Below are positions 1 through 11,908 of a DNA stretch of 64,000 bases, piece after piece. The DNA is from Mangrovicella endophytica. GTDB taxonomy: Bacteria > Pseudomonadota > Alphaproteobacteria > Rhizobiales > Rhizobiaceae. The stretch's first letter is position 1; every line of letters begins with the position of its first letter. The DNA lies in assembly GCF_002893625.1 (NCBI RefSeq), contig NZ_PKMZ01000003.1, positions 248,001 to 312,000 of the forward strand, written 5' to 3'. A model generated the notes under the pieces. The model was given only the letters and a program-made list of their open reading frames with translations, did not search any database and was not told the DNA's origin. A program made the translations under genes and the position numbers.

Positions 1-1008
1 CCGAGCCACATCATCTGGCCGGCCATGCATAAGACGCGCGAGGAGATCCACGAACTGTTCAAGGCGGGTCACGCCGCGCCGGATCTCGGCGAAACGCCGG
101 TGGAGATGGCGGCCTCGGCACGCCGCATCCTGCGGGAGAAGTTCCACGCCGCCGATGTCGGCATTTCCGGCGCCAACTTTCTCATTGCCGACAGCGGCAG
201 CGTCGCCGTCGTCACCAATGAGGGCAATGCCGAGCTGACGACGACCTTGCCGCCCGTCCACATCGTCACCGCCGGCATCGAGAAGCTCGTCCCCTCCGCC
301 GGCCACGCGCTGCAGATGCTGCGCCTCCTGGTGCGCTCGGCAACGGGGGCGGCGATGACGCAATACACGACCTTCCACACCGGCCCGAAGCGGGCGGGCG
401 ACGCGGACGGGCCGCGCGAGTTTCACATCGTTCTCGTCGACAATGGCCGCACCCGGATGCTCGCCGAGGAAGGCGGCCTGCGCGACATGCTCCGCTGCAT
501 CCGCTGCGGCGCCTGCATGAACCATTGTCCGGTGTTCAATCAGATCGGCGGCCACGCCTATGGCGGCACCTATCCCGGTCCGATGGGCGCGGTGCTGACG
601 CCGGCGCTCGACGGCCTGTCCATGCAGACCCGCGATCTTGCCCATGCCTGCACACTGAACGGGCGCTGCCGCGAGGTCTGCCCGGTCGACATCCCGCTGC
701 CGACGCTGCTGCGCGGCTGGCGCACCAAGAGCTGGCGGGAGGGGCTGGAGCCAGTGACGATGCGCTCCGGCCTCTCGCTCTGGCGCAGTCTTGCGACCCA
801 CCCGCTCGCTTATCGGCTGGGGGTGGCCGCCGCCTCGCTGGCGCTGCGGCTGATGGCTGGCCGGAGCCGGCGCATCCGGCGGCTGCCGTTGGTCGGCGGC
901 GCCTGGACACGCCATCGCGACATGCCGGCGCCGTCCGGCTCGACCTTCCTCAACTCGGCCGCGGCACGCGCGCGCGCGCCCGGCAGAGGCAAGGGCGAAA
1001 TCCGATGA
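1..1008 (+). CDS. lutB: LutB-type iron-sulfur lactate utilisation protein (5' end cut by window)
   Basis: C-terminal two thirds of LutB, the LUD-domain/ferredoxin subunit of the LutABC L-lactate dehydrogenase complex. The frame is open from base 1 and reads PSHIIWPAMHKTREEIHELF, a normal internal LutB stretch, so the ATG at 25 is not the start. Seen in order: LUD domain (to about nt 470), a ferredoxin-like motif CIRCGACMNHCP (nt 494-532) and a second cluster motif CTLNGRCREVCPVDIP (nt 650-700), which together would bind two 4Fe-4S clusters, then an arginine-rich C-terminal helical domain. The stop codon overlaps the lutC start by 4 nt. lutA would be expected just upstream, outside the window. 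Confidence 0.9.
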   Translation, partial: PSHIIWPAMHKTREEIHELFKAGHAAPDLGETPVEMAASARRILREKFHAADVGISGANFLIADSGSVAVVTNEGNAELTTTLPPVHIVTAGIEKLVPSAGHALQMLRLLVRSATGAAMTQYTTFHTGPKRAGDADGPREFHIVLVDNGRTRMLAEEGGLRDMLRCIRCGACMNHCPVFNQIGGHAYGGTYPGPMGAVLTPALDGLSMQTRDLAHACTLNGRCREVCPVDIPLPTLLRGWRTKSWREGLEPVTMRSGLSLWRSLATHPLAYRLGVAAASLALRLMAGRSRRIRRLPLVGGAWTRHRDMPAPSGSTFLNSAAARARAPGRGKGEIR

Positions 1009-1652
1009 GCGAGGCGCGGGACACGATCTTCGCGGCGATCCGCGGCGCCCTGGGGTCCCTCGCGGACACGCCGGCGGACGAAATCCGCCGCGAGGCGGCG
1101 CGGCTGCTGGAGACGCCGGAGCGGGTCCGCCCCATCCTGCCGGAGGGCACGGCGGTGGAGCTCTTCGTCGCGGCGGTGAAGCGCCTGCCGCCCGGCGCCT
1201 CGGTGGAGCGCGTGCTGGACATTTCCGCCGTACCGGCGGCCGTTGCAGCCCATCTGCAAAGGCTCGGCATCAGCGGCCTCGCGCGTATCCAGCCGGTGGC
1301 GCCGCTCGCGGGCCTCGATTGGCACAGCGCCGGCATCTCGGTGACGGAGACGGTGGACGAGGGGGTGGCCGTCACCTTCGTGGAGACCGGCATTGCCGAG
1401 ACGGCAAGTCTCGTGGTGCGTTCGGGACCGGCGAGCGCCATCCTCGATTCCATTCTGCCGCTCCACCATGTCGCGGTGCTGCCGGCATCGGGGATCGTCC
1501 GCCATCTCGACGAGGCCTTCAGCCCCGCCGACCTCAAGGCCGGGCGCAACGTGATGATCGTCACCGGCCCCTCGGGCACGACCGACATCGAAGGCAATCT
1601 GGTGATCGGCGTCCACGGTCCGCGCACGCTGCACGTCGTCATCGTTGGCTGA
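1005..1652 (+). CDS. lutC: LutC lactate utilisation protein C (LUD domain)
   Basis: 215 residues, the usual length for LutC, the small LUD-domain subunit of the LutABC complex that oxidises L-lactate to pyruvate. The start was chosen as the ATG overlapping the lutB stop (ATGA), giving MSEARDTIFAAIRG, a typical LutC N-terminus. The C-terminal half carries the family pattern: VTETVDEGVAVTFVETG, a conserved LPLHHVAVLP segment, then IVTGPSGTTDIEGNLVIGVHGP near the end, the conserved SxTxDIE.xLVxGVHGP signature. Translational coupling to lutB supports equal production of both. No transcription terminator is obvious directly behind it. Confidence 0.92.
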   Translation: MSEARDTIFAAIRGALGSLADTPADEIRREAARLLETPERVRPILPEGTAVELFVAAVKRLPPGASVERVLDISAVPAAVAAHLQRLGISGLARIQPVAPLAGLDWHSAGISVTETVDEGVAVTFVETGIAETASLVVRSGPASAILDSILPLHHVAVLPASGIVRHLDEAFSPADLKAGRNVMIVTGPSGTTDIEGNLVIGVHGPRTLHVVIVG

Positions 1653-1964
1653 GAGAGGGCGAGCGAAGGAACGTCGTCGCGGCATTCGATCAGCAGATAT
1701 TCGCCTTATGGATGCGGCATTCCCTGAGGTAAGAAGGTCGACGCTGCAACGCCCGCATGGCATGAACGAAGCGTCGGAGCTGCCCGAACGCCGTCACATT
1801 GGCGCACTACGCAAATGCGAGGGAATACGGTAGACGAGCGGCATGACAGCCGATCGCGGTGCTGCTGCATGGTAGCCGCCGCCTTCGGCAGGAAGCCGCT
1901 CGAGCGGTTCTCACGTAGATGCGTCACGGGCCGGCACGGCCGCCCAACCAACAAGGATGACAGG
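1653..1964. other. Intergenic region, 312 nt
   Basis: Gap between lutC and the lytic transglycosylase gene. Short open frames exist on both strands but none has a ribosome binding site, a recognisable product or the codon bias of the neighbours. A GGAAC at 1670-1674 is not followed by a GTT or TT element at the spacing expected for an EcfG promoter. The promoter of the downstream gene must lie here, but I cannot place it. Confidence 0.6.
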
Positions 1965-2792
1965 ATGATCGTCAACGCCAAGATCGTGCGGGCCGCAGTT
2001 GCGACCGCCCTTCTCGCCATCGGACTGCCGGCCGTGCCGGCCTTTGCCGCCGCCTGCGGCAACAATGGCGCCGGCTTCGGTCAGTGGCTCGACGACTTCA
2101 AGGGTCAGGCCGCCGCGAACGGTATTTCCCAGCGGACGATCGACAGCGCTCTCAGCGGTGTCACCTATGACAAGAAGGTCATCGGCCTCGATCGCAACCA
2201 GCATTCGATGAACCTGTCGCTGGATGCCTTCATGCAGCGCCGCGCCCCGGCCTCCTTCGTGACCAAGGGCAAGAAGATCATTCAGCAGAACGCCAAGCTG
2301 CTGAACTCCATCGAGCAGCGTTACGGCGTCCAGAAGGAAGTCTTGGTCGCGATCTGGGGCATGGAAACGGGCTTCGGCGCCAATTCCGGCAACATGCCGG
2401 TGTTCCGCTCGCTGGCGACGCTCTCCTATGACTGCCGCCGTTCCGACTTCTTCACCGAGGAACTAATGGCCGCCCTGCAGATCGTCGAGCGCGGCGACAT
2501 GTCCGCTTCGGCGATGAAGGGTGCCTGGGCCGGCGAGATCGGCCAGACCCAGTTCCTCGCCAAGAACTATGTGCGCTTCGCCGTGGATGGCGATGGCGAT
2601 GGCCGCCGCGACCTCATCCGCTCCAAGGCGGACGTTTTGGCCTCCACCGCGAACTTCCTGCGCCAGCATGGCTGGCAGCCGGGTGCCGGCTACCAGCAGG
2701 GCGAGCCGAACTTCGCGGGGCTGCGCGAGTGGAACAAGGCCGGCGTCTACCAGAAGGCGCTGGCCCTCTTCGCCTCCAAGCTCGCGAGCTGA
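1965..2792 (+). CDS. Periplasmic lytic murein transglycosylase, MltB/SLT_2 family
   Basis: 275 residues. It should cleave the MurNAc-GlcNAc bond of peptidoglycan to give 1,6-anhydro-muropeptides. A cleavable signal peptide (MIVNAKIVRAAVATALLAIG, cut after AFA near residue 28) sends it to the periplasm. The catalytic segment VAIWGMETGFGANSGN holds the acid Glu134, followed by GQTQFLAKNYVRFAVDGDGDGRRDL, the substrate-cleft pattern of COG2951. There is no lipobox cysteine at the cleavage site and no C-terminal peptidoglycan-binding domain, so it is the short soluble form. The frame stays open upstream to 1815, but the ATG at 1965 has an AAGGATGACAGG Shine-Dalgarno and starts the signal peptide. 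Confidence 0.9.
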   Translation: MIVNAKIVRAAVATALLAIGLPAVPAFAAACGNNGAGFGQWLDDFKGQAAANGISQRTIDSALSGVTYDKKVIGLDRNQHSMNLSLDAFMQRRAPASFVTKGKKIIQQNAKLLNSIEQRYGVQKEVLVAIWGMETGFGANSGNMPVFRSLATLSYDCRRSDFFTEELMAALQIVERGDMSASAMKGAWAGEIGQTQFLAKNYVRFAVDGDGDGRRDLIRSKADVLASTANFLRQHGWQPGAGYQQGEPNFAGLREWNKAGVYQKALALFASKLAS

Positions 2793-2837
2793 GCCACCGG
2801 CTGGCCCGTCCCGCGGGCTGGGATTCCTCCGATCCTG

Positions 2838-2864
2838 ACGGCCGGGCCAGCGCCCGGCCGTTTT
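2838..2864 (+). terminator. Rho-independent terminator after the transglycosylase gene
   Basis: Nine-base perfect stem CGGCCGGGC (2839-2847) / GCCCGGCCG (2852-2860), four-base loop, then TTTT. It lies 46 nt after the stop codon. A flanking A-T pair can extend the stem. It also separates this gene from the convergent glutathione transferase gene. Confidence 0.85.
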
Positions 2865-2888
2865 GGTTCCGGCCCTACCTTGCGCCGT

Positions 2889-3617
2889 TCAGTCCGCGTC
2901 GAGTTCGGGATAGTGCCGGAAGATGCCGTCTTCGCTGAAGGGCAGGCGGCGGTCGCTGCCGAGATAGGCGATCAGCGTCGGCTCCGCCGCCACCAGCATC
3001 ACCAGTCCGGCAATGCCGGGATAATCCGCCGCAATCGCCGCCATGCGGCGCGGAAAGGCGTAGGTGAGTCCCGCCATCACCTGGAAGAGGCCGAGATCGG
3101 CATAGGTGAGCGTCTCGCCGACGAGCCGTCCCTTGCCACCATTGGCCTGGAGGATTCGCTCGTACCAGCCGAGGAACTTCGGAATGCGCTCGCTCCGGAA
3201 CTCCTGCGCACGCCGGGCCGCTTCGGCCTTCTGATCCTTATAATAGAGGCCGACACCAATGGGGTGATGGACGTCATGCGCCTCGGCGACGAGATCGGCG
3301 GTGGTGACCGCGATGGAGCGCGCGAAAAGCCGGCCCGCCTCGTCCTCGGGTGCCAGTCCGCGCCGCTCGCCCAGAAACGCTGCGATGCTGGCGGTCTGCG
3401 AGATCAGCCGGTTGCCGTCGATCAGGAAGGGCGGCGCGAAGGGGATATGGCCGTTGTGGCCGGTCTCCAGCAGCCGCATCATGGCGGAAACGCCGCCGCC
3501 TTCGCTCTCCGGCAGCCGCGCCATGTCGCGATAGGGAACCTCAGCGACCTCCAGCACCAGGCGGACGAACTCGCCGCGGCCCTGGATGGTCGGCCAGTAG
3601 TAGAGATCATAGGCCAT
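2889..3617 (-). CDS. Glutathione S-transferase family protein
   Basis: 242 residues with an N-terminal thioredoxin-fold GST domain (about 1-90) and an all-helical C-terminal domain. The N-terminus MAYDLYYWPTIQGRGEFVRL resembles Tyr-type (alpha/sigma-like) GSTs, in which an early tyrosine activates glutathione. PPFLIDGNRLISQTASIAAFLG is the conserved glutathione-binding segment, with the cis-proline and the Gln-Thr/Ser pair. It probably conjugates glutathione to electrophiles, but the substrate cannot be told. The start is the ATG at 3617; upstream codons in frame lack a signal. It is convergent with the transglycosylase gene and precedes nothing obviously related. Confidence 0.85.
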   Translation of the reverse strand: MAYDLYYWPTIQGRGEFVRLVLEVAEVPYRDMARLPESEGGGVSAMMRLLETGHNGHIPFAPPFLIDGNRLISQTASIAAFLGERRGLAPEDEAGRLFARSIAVTTADLVAEAHDVHHPIGVGLYYKDQKAEAARRAQEFRSERIPKFLGWYERILQANGGKGRLVGETLTYADLGLFQVMAGLTYAFPRRMAAIAADYPGIAGLVMLVAAEPTLIAYLGSDRRLPFSEDGIFRHYPELDAD

Positions 3618-3783
3618 GCGGATGTCCCCTCGAGCTTCGATTAGATGTTGATAGCATCGGGCTCGGCCGTGGGCGGCTCGTCCCCGGCGAGCCCAAGGCG
3701 TGTCAGCCGGAATGCCGCGGCGGCCGCCCGGTCCTGCTCGCACCCAAGCGTGAGCGCCATGCGACCGCCTTCGACGGCGTGGA

Positions 3784-4356
3784 TCAGGCGGGCTGGCGCA
3801 GCGGCTTCAGTGCCGTCGCCCACTTCGCCAGCTCGTCCAGCATGGCCGTCGCCGAGACTTTGTGCAGCTCGTTCGGCTCGAAGACGTCGTCCTTGATGTG
3901 GTTGGTGAAGACCGGGATCACCACGCCTTCGGGGATGGGCATCATCTTCATGGTGGGAACGAGCTGCTTGGCGCCCTGCGCCGCCCGCATGCCGCCGGAG
4001 ACGCCGCCATAGGAGACGAAGCCGACCGGCTTGTAGTGCCACTCGCGATGGAGGTAGTCGACGGCGTTGAAGAAGCTCGCCGGCGGCATGTAGTTGTACT
4101 CCGGCGTCACGAAGACGAAGGCGTCGGCCTTCGCCGTGATGGCGCTCCAGCGCTTGGTATGCTCGTGATGGTAGGTCTGCCGCGCCGGGTGTTCGGGCTC
4201 GTCGAAGAGCGGCAGCGCGACCTCCGCAAGATCCACCGGCGCGACATCGAAGCCGCCGTGCTCGCCGGCCGCCTTGACGAACCAGTCGGCGATGATCGGG
4301 CCCTTGCGGCCCGGGCGGGTCGAAACGGTGACGACGTTGAGGGTGAGATCAGCCAT
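3784..4356 (-). CDS. NAD(P)H-dependent FMN reductase family oxidoreductase
   Basis: 190 residues with a flavodoxin-like fold. STRPGRKG at the N-terminus is the FMN phosphate loop. FVFVTPEYNYMPPASFFNAVDY is the family signature, which contacts the isoalloxazine ring (compare YieF/ArsH/SsuE-like reductases), and FVSYGGVSGGMRA is the second flavin loop. Likely an FMN or quinone reductase of unknown natural substrate. The ATG at 4356 is preceded by GGAG at 6 nt spacing; an ATG four codons upstream (4368) lacks a ribosome binding site. It lies 166 nt from the GST gene on the same strand and may be co-transcribed with it. Confidence 0.85.
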   Translation of the reverse strand: MADLTLNVVTVSTRPGRKGPIIADWFVKAAGEHGGFDVAPVDLAEVALPLFDEPEHPARQTYHHEHTKRWSAITAKADAFVFVTPEYNYMPPASFFNAVDYLHREWHYKPVGFVSYGGVSGGMRAAQGAKQLVPTMKMMPIPEGVVIPVFTNHIKDDVFEPNELHKVSATAMLDELAKWATALKPLRQPA

Positions 4357-4713
4357 ATCGGTCTCCATGTCCAAGGCGCTCGGCGGCTTAGATGAGGGCG
4401 GCCGCCGCCGCGGCAAGCCTGCCTGCCAGCGCCCGCTGTGCAGGTCAGGTCGATCAGGCTCCATGCGCTGCTGCGCGGCCTCTGGCGAGGGCTCGGAATG
4501 TCGACGCTGTGTTCGCCGTTCGGCGCGGCGCTTGTGTGAAGGAGCTACGTTCGCGTCGTCCAATGCGCCAGCGCCGGCGCAACCGTGGCCGTTCGGTAGC
4601 AGGCTGGAGAGATTCTAGGCTTCATTGCGCCTTTGCCCTTCCCCGAGCCGGCGATCGGTCTACCCTTTGACGGACCGCGATGAACGGGGCGCGGTGCGTG
4701 AGGGACGGCCGCA
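4357..4713. other. Divergent intergenic region upstream of the ACIII operon, 357 nt
   Basis: It must contain the promoters of the FMN reductase gene (minus strand) and of the 12-gene respiratory operon (plus strand). I see no strong sigma-70-like pair, inverted repeat or RNA gene. The stretch just before 4714 lacks a strong Shine-Dalgarno for the GTG start. Confidence 0.5.
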
Positions 4714-5366
4714 GTGGCGCAAGTATTCAGGGAGCGGGCGAACCTCTTCATGCGCCTCGGCCTCCTGGGGCTGGCCATCCTGCCGGGCTCGCTCGGGCTT
4801 CTCGGCTTCTCCTATTATCGATCGAGCGCCTATACCGGCGTCGGCCGCTATGTCGAGCAGCCGGTGCCCTTCTCGCATCGCCACCATGCCGGCGAGCTCG
4901 GCATCGACTGCCGCTACTGCCACACGGGTGTGGAAAAGGCGGCCTTTGCCGACCTGCCGCCGACCGAGACCTGCATGACCTGCCATTCGCAGATCTGGAC
5001 GAATGCCGCGATGCTGGCGCCGGTGCGCAAAAGTCTTGCCGATAACCGGCCGCTGCGCTGGCAGCGCGTCACCAGCCTGCCGGACTACGTCTATTTCGAC
5101 CACTCGGTCCATGTGTCGAACGGCGTCGGCTGCTCGTCCTGCCACGGCGACGTCGCCGCGATGCCGCTGATGGCCAAGGCCGAGCCGATGACCATGGGCT
5201 GGTGCCTCGATTGCCATCGCGATCCCGCCGCGAAGCTGCGGCCGGAAGAGGCGATCTTCGACATGCGCTGGCAGCCCCCGGCGGACCAGCCGGCGAAGGG
5301 TCGGGCGCTCCTCGCCCATTACGGCACCCGGGCCGAGCACCTCACCGATTGCTCCGTGTGCCACCG

Positions 5367-5370
<4 letters not shown>
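4714..5370 (+). CDS. actA: ActA, pentaheme cytochrome c subunit of alternative complex III
   Basis: 218 residues. One N-terminal membrane anchor (about residues 11-32) is followed by a periplasmic domain with five heme c motifs: CRYCH, CMTCH, CSSCH, CLDCH and CSVCH, the last ending the protein. Five CxxCH motifs, the YVEQPVPFSHRHHAGELGIDCRYCHTG opening and the position before an ActB gene identify ActA. ACIII replaces the bc1 complex as quinol:cytochrome c (or oxidase) oxidoreductase, and ActA passes electrons from quinol to the monoheme subunit or the oxidase. The start codon is GTG. The stop overlaps actB (ATGA). Confidence 0.9.
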
Positions 5371-8368
<2,998 letters not shown>

Positions 8369-8372
<4 letters not shown>

Positions 8373-9745
8373 GCGCTGTCGCCGCCCCGTTGCATGTCGA
8401 GGCGAACGCGTCGCCGCCGCGGCTGCTACCGCCAGACGCCACCTATGGCGAGGTGACCGACATCGTCGCGAGCGGGATGGAGCGCCGCTTCGGCCGCGTC
8501 TGGTGGATCGCGCTGGGAGTCTCCCTCGTCGGCACGATCGTCATGCTGGCCTCGATCTGGACGCTTCTGAGCGAAGGCATCGGCGTCTGGGGCAACAACG
8601 CCATCGCCGTCTGGGGCTTTGACGTCGGCAACTATGTCTGGTGGATCGGCATCGGCAATGCCGGGACGCTGATCTCCTCCATGCTGCTCCTGACGCGCCA
8701 GCGCTGGCGGGCCGCGATCAACCGCTATGCCGAGGCGATGACGCTGTTCGCCGCCGCATTGGCAGGCCTCTACCCGCTGCTCCATCTCGGCCGGCCCTGG
8801 TATGCCTACTGGCTGGCGCCCTACCCGAACACCATGGACCTCTGGCCGCAATGGCGGAGCCCCTTGGTCTGGGACATGGTGGCGATCGCGAGCTACCTGA
8901 TCTTCTCGGCTCTCTTCTGGTACACGGGCCTGATCCCCGACTTCGCCACGCTGCGCGACCGCTCGCGTGGCTTCCGACAGGTGGTCTACGGTGTCCTGGC
9001 GCTGGGATGGCAGGGCTCCTCGCGCCAGTGGAAGCACTACAAGTCTTTCTACACCGCGATGGCGGCGCTCGGGGTGCCGCTGGTCGTCTCGCTCCATTCC
9101 GTGGTCGGGCTCGACTATGCCGCAACGCTGATGCCCGGCTGGCAGGAAACGATCTTCCCGCCCTACTTCGTGGTCGGCGCGATGTTCTCAGGGTTCGCCA
9201 TGGTGGTGACGCTGACCGTGCCGATCCGCTGGGGGCTTGGCCTGCAGCGCGTGATCACGGCGGAGCACCTCGACGCCATGGGCAAGTTCATCCTGTTCGG
9301 CGCGCTGGTGATGGGCCTGTCCTACGCGCTCGAATGGTTCAATGCCTGGTATGGCGGCAATGACGTGGAGCGCGATCTCGTGCTTTTCCAGTTCACCGGC
9401 GCCCATGCCTGGCTGTACTGGACGATGCTCGCCTGCAACTGCGCCGTGCCGCAGCTTCTCTGGTGGCCGGCGGCGCGGCGAAGTGCGGCGCTGCTCCTTG
9501 CAACCTCGGTCGCCGTGAATATCGGCATGTGGCTGGAGCGGCTGCTGATCAATATCGACACGCTGACGCACGGCCACCTGCCGGCGCGCTGGGGCTTCTA
9601 CGTCCCGACGGTCTGGGACTGGACGCTCTTCGGCGGCAGCCTGTCGCTGTTCACGCTCCTGTTCCTCCTGTTCACTCGCTTCGTGCCGGCGGTCTCGATC
9701 CACGAGCTGCGCGAGCTGGCGCGGCAGGAAGGGGCGGCGCGATGA
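8369..9745 (+). CDS. actC: ActC, NrfD/PsrC-type quinol-oxidising membrane subunit of alternative complex III
   Basis: 458 residues with about ten transmembrane helices. It belongs to the NrfD/PsrC family, which holds the quinol site at the membrane-ActB interface. Family features: VWWIGIGNAGTLISSMLLLTRQ early, LGRPWYAYWLAPYPN after TM3, and SSRQWKHYKSFYTAMAALGVPLVVSLHSVVGLDYA, the conserved histidine-bearing region. NSW-like loops and LERLLINIDTLTH near the end match ActC rather than ActF. It starts at the ATG overlapping the actB stop and overlaps actD by 4 nt. Confidence 0.9.
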
Positions 9746-10272
9746 GGATGCTCGCCGAATTTGCCAGCGGCGATGCGCTGGTCGCCGCGGTCCGGGCGCT
9801 GCGGCAGGGCCATGCCGGACGTCTCGAGACCTTTACGCCGCTGCCGCTGCCCGAGCTCGATACGCTGGTCGACCCGGCGCCCTCGCGGCTGCGCCGGTTC
9901 ATGGTCGTGGCGGCCCTTGCCGGCGCCCTGATGATGCTGGGTCTGCAATACTATTCCGCCACGATCGACTATCCCATCAACTCCGGCGGCCGGCCGCTCG
10001 CGGCTTGGCCGGCCTTTGCCGTCGGCGCGTTCGAGATCGCCATCCTCTCTGCCGCTGTCGCGGGCTTCGTCGCCCTCATCGTCCTCGGCGGACTGACCCG
10101 GCTGCATCATCCCGTCTTTGACTGGGAGGGGATCGAGCGGGCCAGCCGCGATGGGTTTTTCGTCGAGATCGCATTCGCGGACCGAGGCGCTGCTGATCGT
10201 GCCGAGAGCGAAGCCCTGGCGCGGCTGCTCGTGCAGCACGGCGCCGTCACGGTCATGGAACGACCGTCGTGA
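9742..10272 (+). CDS. actD: ActD, DUF3341 membrane subunit of alternative complex III
   Basis: 176 residues. An N-terminal cytoplasmic domain (MRMLAEFASGDALVAAVRAL) leads to the motif LPLPELD and then two transmembrane helices (about 55-75 and 92-115) joined by a loop with TIDYPINSGGRPLAAWPAF, the DUF3341 signature. ActD packs against ActC and ActF in known ACIII structures and has no cofactor. It starts at the ATG overlapping the actC stop; a second ATG lies two codons on. It ends in a four-base GTGA overlap with actE. Confidence 0.88.
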   Translation: MRMLAEFASGDALVAAVRALRQGHAGRLETFTPLPLPELDTLVDPAPSRLRRFMVVAALAGALMMLGLQYYSATIDYPINSGGRPLAAWPAFAVGAFEIAILSAAVAGFVALIVLGGLTRLHHPVFDWEGIERASRDGFFVEIAFADRGAADRAESEALARLLVQHGAVTVMERPS

Positions 10273-10808
10273 GGCGGGCGATCATCCTTCGGCCTGCCGC
10301 GGCGGTTCTTGTCGCCAGCGCGCTCGCCGGCTGCCGCGAGGATATGGAGGTGCAGCCCAAGCTCACCGCCTATTCCTCTGCCGCCGCCTTTGACCAGAAC
10401 ATGGCGGCGCGCCAGCCGCCGACCGGCACGCTCGACCGCGAGGCCCTCGAGCGCGAAGCCGCACTCGGCCGTCCCCCTGCGCCAAGCGAGGCTCTGATCC
10501 GCCGTGGCGCCGAGCGGTACAAGATCGCCTGCACGCCCTGTCATGGCGAGGCCGGGCTTGGCGACGGCATCGTGGTCCAGCGCGGCTTTCCGCAGCCACC
10601 CGCCTTCACCGAGCCGCGCCTGCTGGCCGCCGACGCCAGCCATGTCGTCGACGTCATCACCCATGGCTGGGGCGTCATGTACCCCTATGAGAACCGTGTC
10701 GCCCCGGCCGATCGATGGGCGATCGCGCTTTATGTGCGGGCGCTGCAGCTCGCCCAGACCGGCAAGGACGCCGCCGACCCTGCGCCGGCTCAGGCGGTGC
10801 AGCGATGA
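10269..10808 (+). CDS. actE: ActE, monoheme cytochrome c lipoprotein of alternative complex III
   Basis: 179 residues, start codon GTG. The signal sequence ends in a lipobox, LAGC (about residues 15-18), so it is a periplasm-facing lipoprotein. One heme c motif CTPCH, with a downstream Met (GVMYPYENRV) as the probable sixth iron ligand, gives a monoheme cytochrome. ActE is the electron exit subunit of ACIII, handing electrons to cytochrome c or directly to the caa3 oxidase. Overlaps by 4 nt at both ends. Confidence 0.9.
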   Translation: MRRAIILRPAAAVLVASALAGCREDMEVQPKLTAYSSAAAFDQNMAARQPPTGTLDREALEREAALGRPPAPSEALIRRGAERYKIACTPCHGEAGLGDGIVVQRGFPQPPAFTEPRLLAADASHVVDVITHGWGVMYPYENRVAPADRWAIALYVRALQLAQTGKDAADPAPAQAVQR

Positions 10809-11908
10809 GCGCGGCGATTATGGGGAGCCGGCAGCAGCGGCGGCCGACACGCACGCGCCTCGGTCTTGCAGCGACCGGTCTCGTCGTCGCGGTTGTAGCC
10901 GTCCTCATACCCGCCGTGGCGCGCGGCTTCCTGCCCGCCTGGATCCTGCTCGTCTCAACCGGCGTCGGCGCTGCCGTGCTTCGGCATATCCATGCGCTGA
11001 CCGGCGGGCGCTGGGGCGAGGCGACGGCGCCGACGCTCCGAGCGCTGGCCGCCACCGTTCCGCTCGCGGCACTCGGCGGCGCCGTGCTGCTGCTGACGCT
11101 GCCGGCACTTTACCCTTGGGCCCGCAACGGGGCGACCGTACCATCCGACGTCGCCGCGCTCTACCTCGCACCGCTCGGCTTCGGCATCCGGGCGGTGCTG
11201 GTCCTCCTGCTGTGGAGCGGCGTCGCGCTCGTAGCGGCACGGGGCGCCCGTCCAAACCGCGCTGTCGCAGCCGGCTCGCTGGTCATCCACGCGCTCTGCG
11301 TCAATGTCGCCGCGGTCGACTGGATCATGTCCATCGAGCCGCACTGGAACTCGTCGGCCCTCGGGGCGCTGCTGGCGATCACGCAGATCGCCCTGGCACT
11401 GGCGATCCTGGCGGCCGTCGATGCGGCTTGCGATGTGGGGGGCGGGCGGCGGGGTGACGTGGCGAAGCTGCTCCTCGCCGCCGTTCTCGGCGTCGCCTAC
11501 CTCCTCTTCATGCAGTTCCTGGTACAGTGGTCTGGCAACCTGCCGGAGAAGGTCGCCCACTACCTGACGCGCCGCGCGCCGATGTGGACGGGCTGCCTGA
11601 TGGCCGCGACAACCTTCGGCTTTGTGCTGCCCGTCGCCATCCTGTCGCGCACCGCGCTGCGGGCAGAGCGCGGGCCGGTGCGCCTGGCCGGGTTCTCGGC
11701 GCTCGCCGGGCTGGCGCTGCTCGTCCTCTGGCAGGTCCTGCCGCCCTTCCGCGACGCGGTAGCAAATGGGATCGGCATCGGGCTCGCCGTTGCCGCCGCC
11801 GGTGCCGCGTCCTTCGTTGGGGCAGGCGCGCAAGCGCGGCTACGGGCGGAGGATGCACCACCGGGCGATGCTTCGCGCCGAACTCACGGCGAGGCGACGC
11901 TTGGCTGA
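10805..11908 (+). CDS. actF: ActF, membrane subunit of alternative complex III
   Basis: 367 residues, about ten transmembrane helices, a shortened relative of ActC. The motif VAAVDWIMSIEPHWNSSALGALL is typical of ActF (quinol:cytochrome c oxidoreductase, quinone-binding subunit 2 in common annotation), as is FMQFLVQWSGNLPEKVAHYL. It has no cofactor and may carry a proton path. The ATG overlaps the actE stop. An open frame extends upstream inside actE, but no alternative start fits. The C-terminus is hydrophilic. Confidence 0.88.
   Translation: MSAAIMGSRQQRRPTRTRLGLAATGLVVAVVAVLIPAVARGFLPAWILLVSTGVGAAVLRHIHALTGGRWGEATAPTLRALAATVPLAALGGAVLLLTLPALYPWARNGATVPSDVAALYLAPLGFGIRAVLVLLLWSGVALVAARGARPNRAVAAGSLVIHALCVNVAAVDWIMSIEPHWNSSALGALLAITQIALALAILAAVDAACDVGGGRRGDVAKLLLAAVLGVAYLLFMQFLVQWSGNLPEKVAHYLTRRAPMWTGCLMAATTFGFVLPVAILSRTALRAERGPVRLAGFSALAGLALLVLWQVLPPFRDAVANGIGIGLAVAAAGAASFVGAGAQARLRAEDAPPGDASRRTHGEATLG

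Noticed and set aside
1670-1700. GGAAC element in the lutC-transglycosylase gap as an EcfG promoter
   Set aside because: No GTT or TT element stands at 16-19 nt, and the following gene starts about 300 nt away.
1653-1964. tRNA or small RNA genes in the larger gaps
   Set aside because: No cloverleaf pattern or GTTCGAATC-type T-loop was found in this or the other intergenic regions, though a covariance search could not be run.
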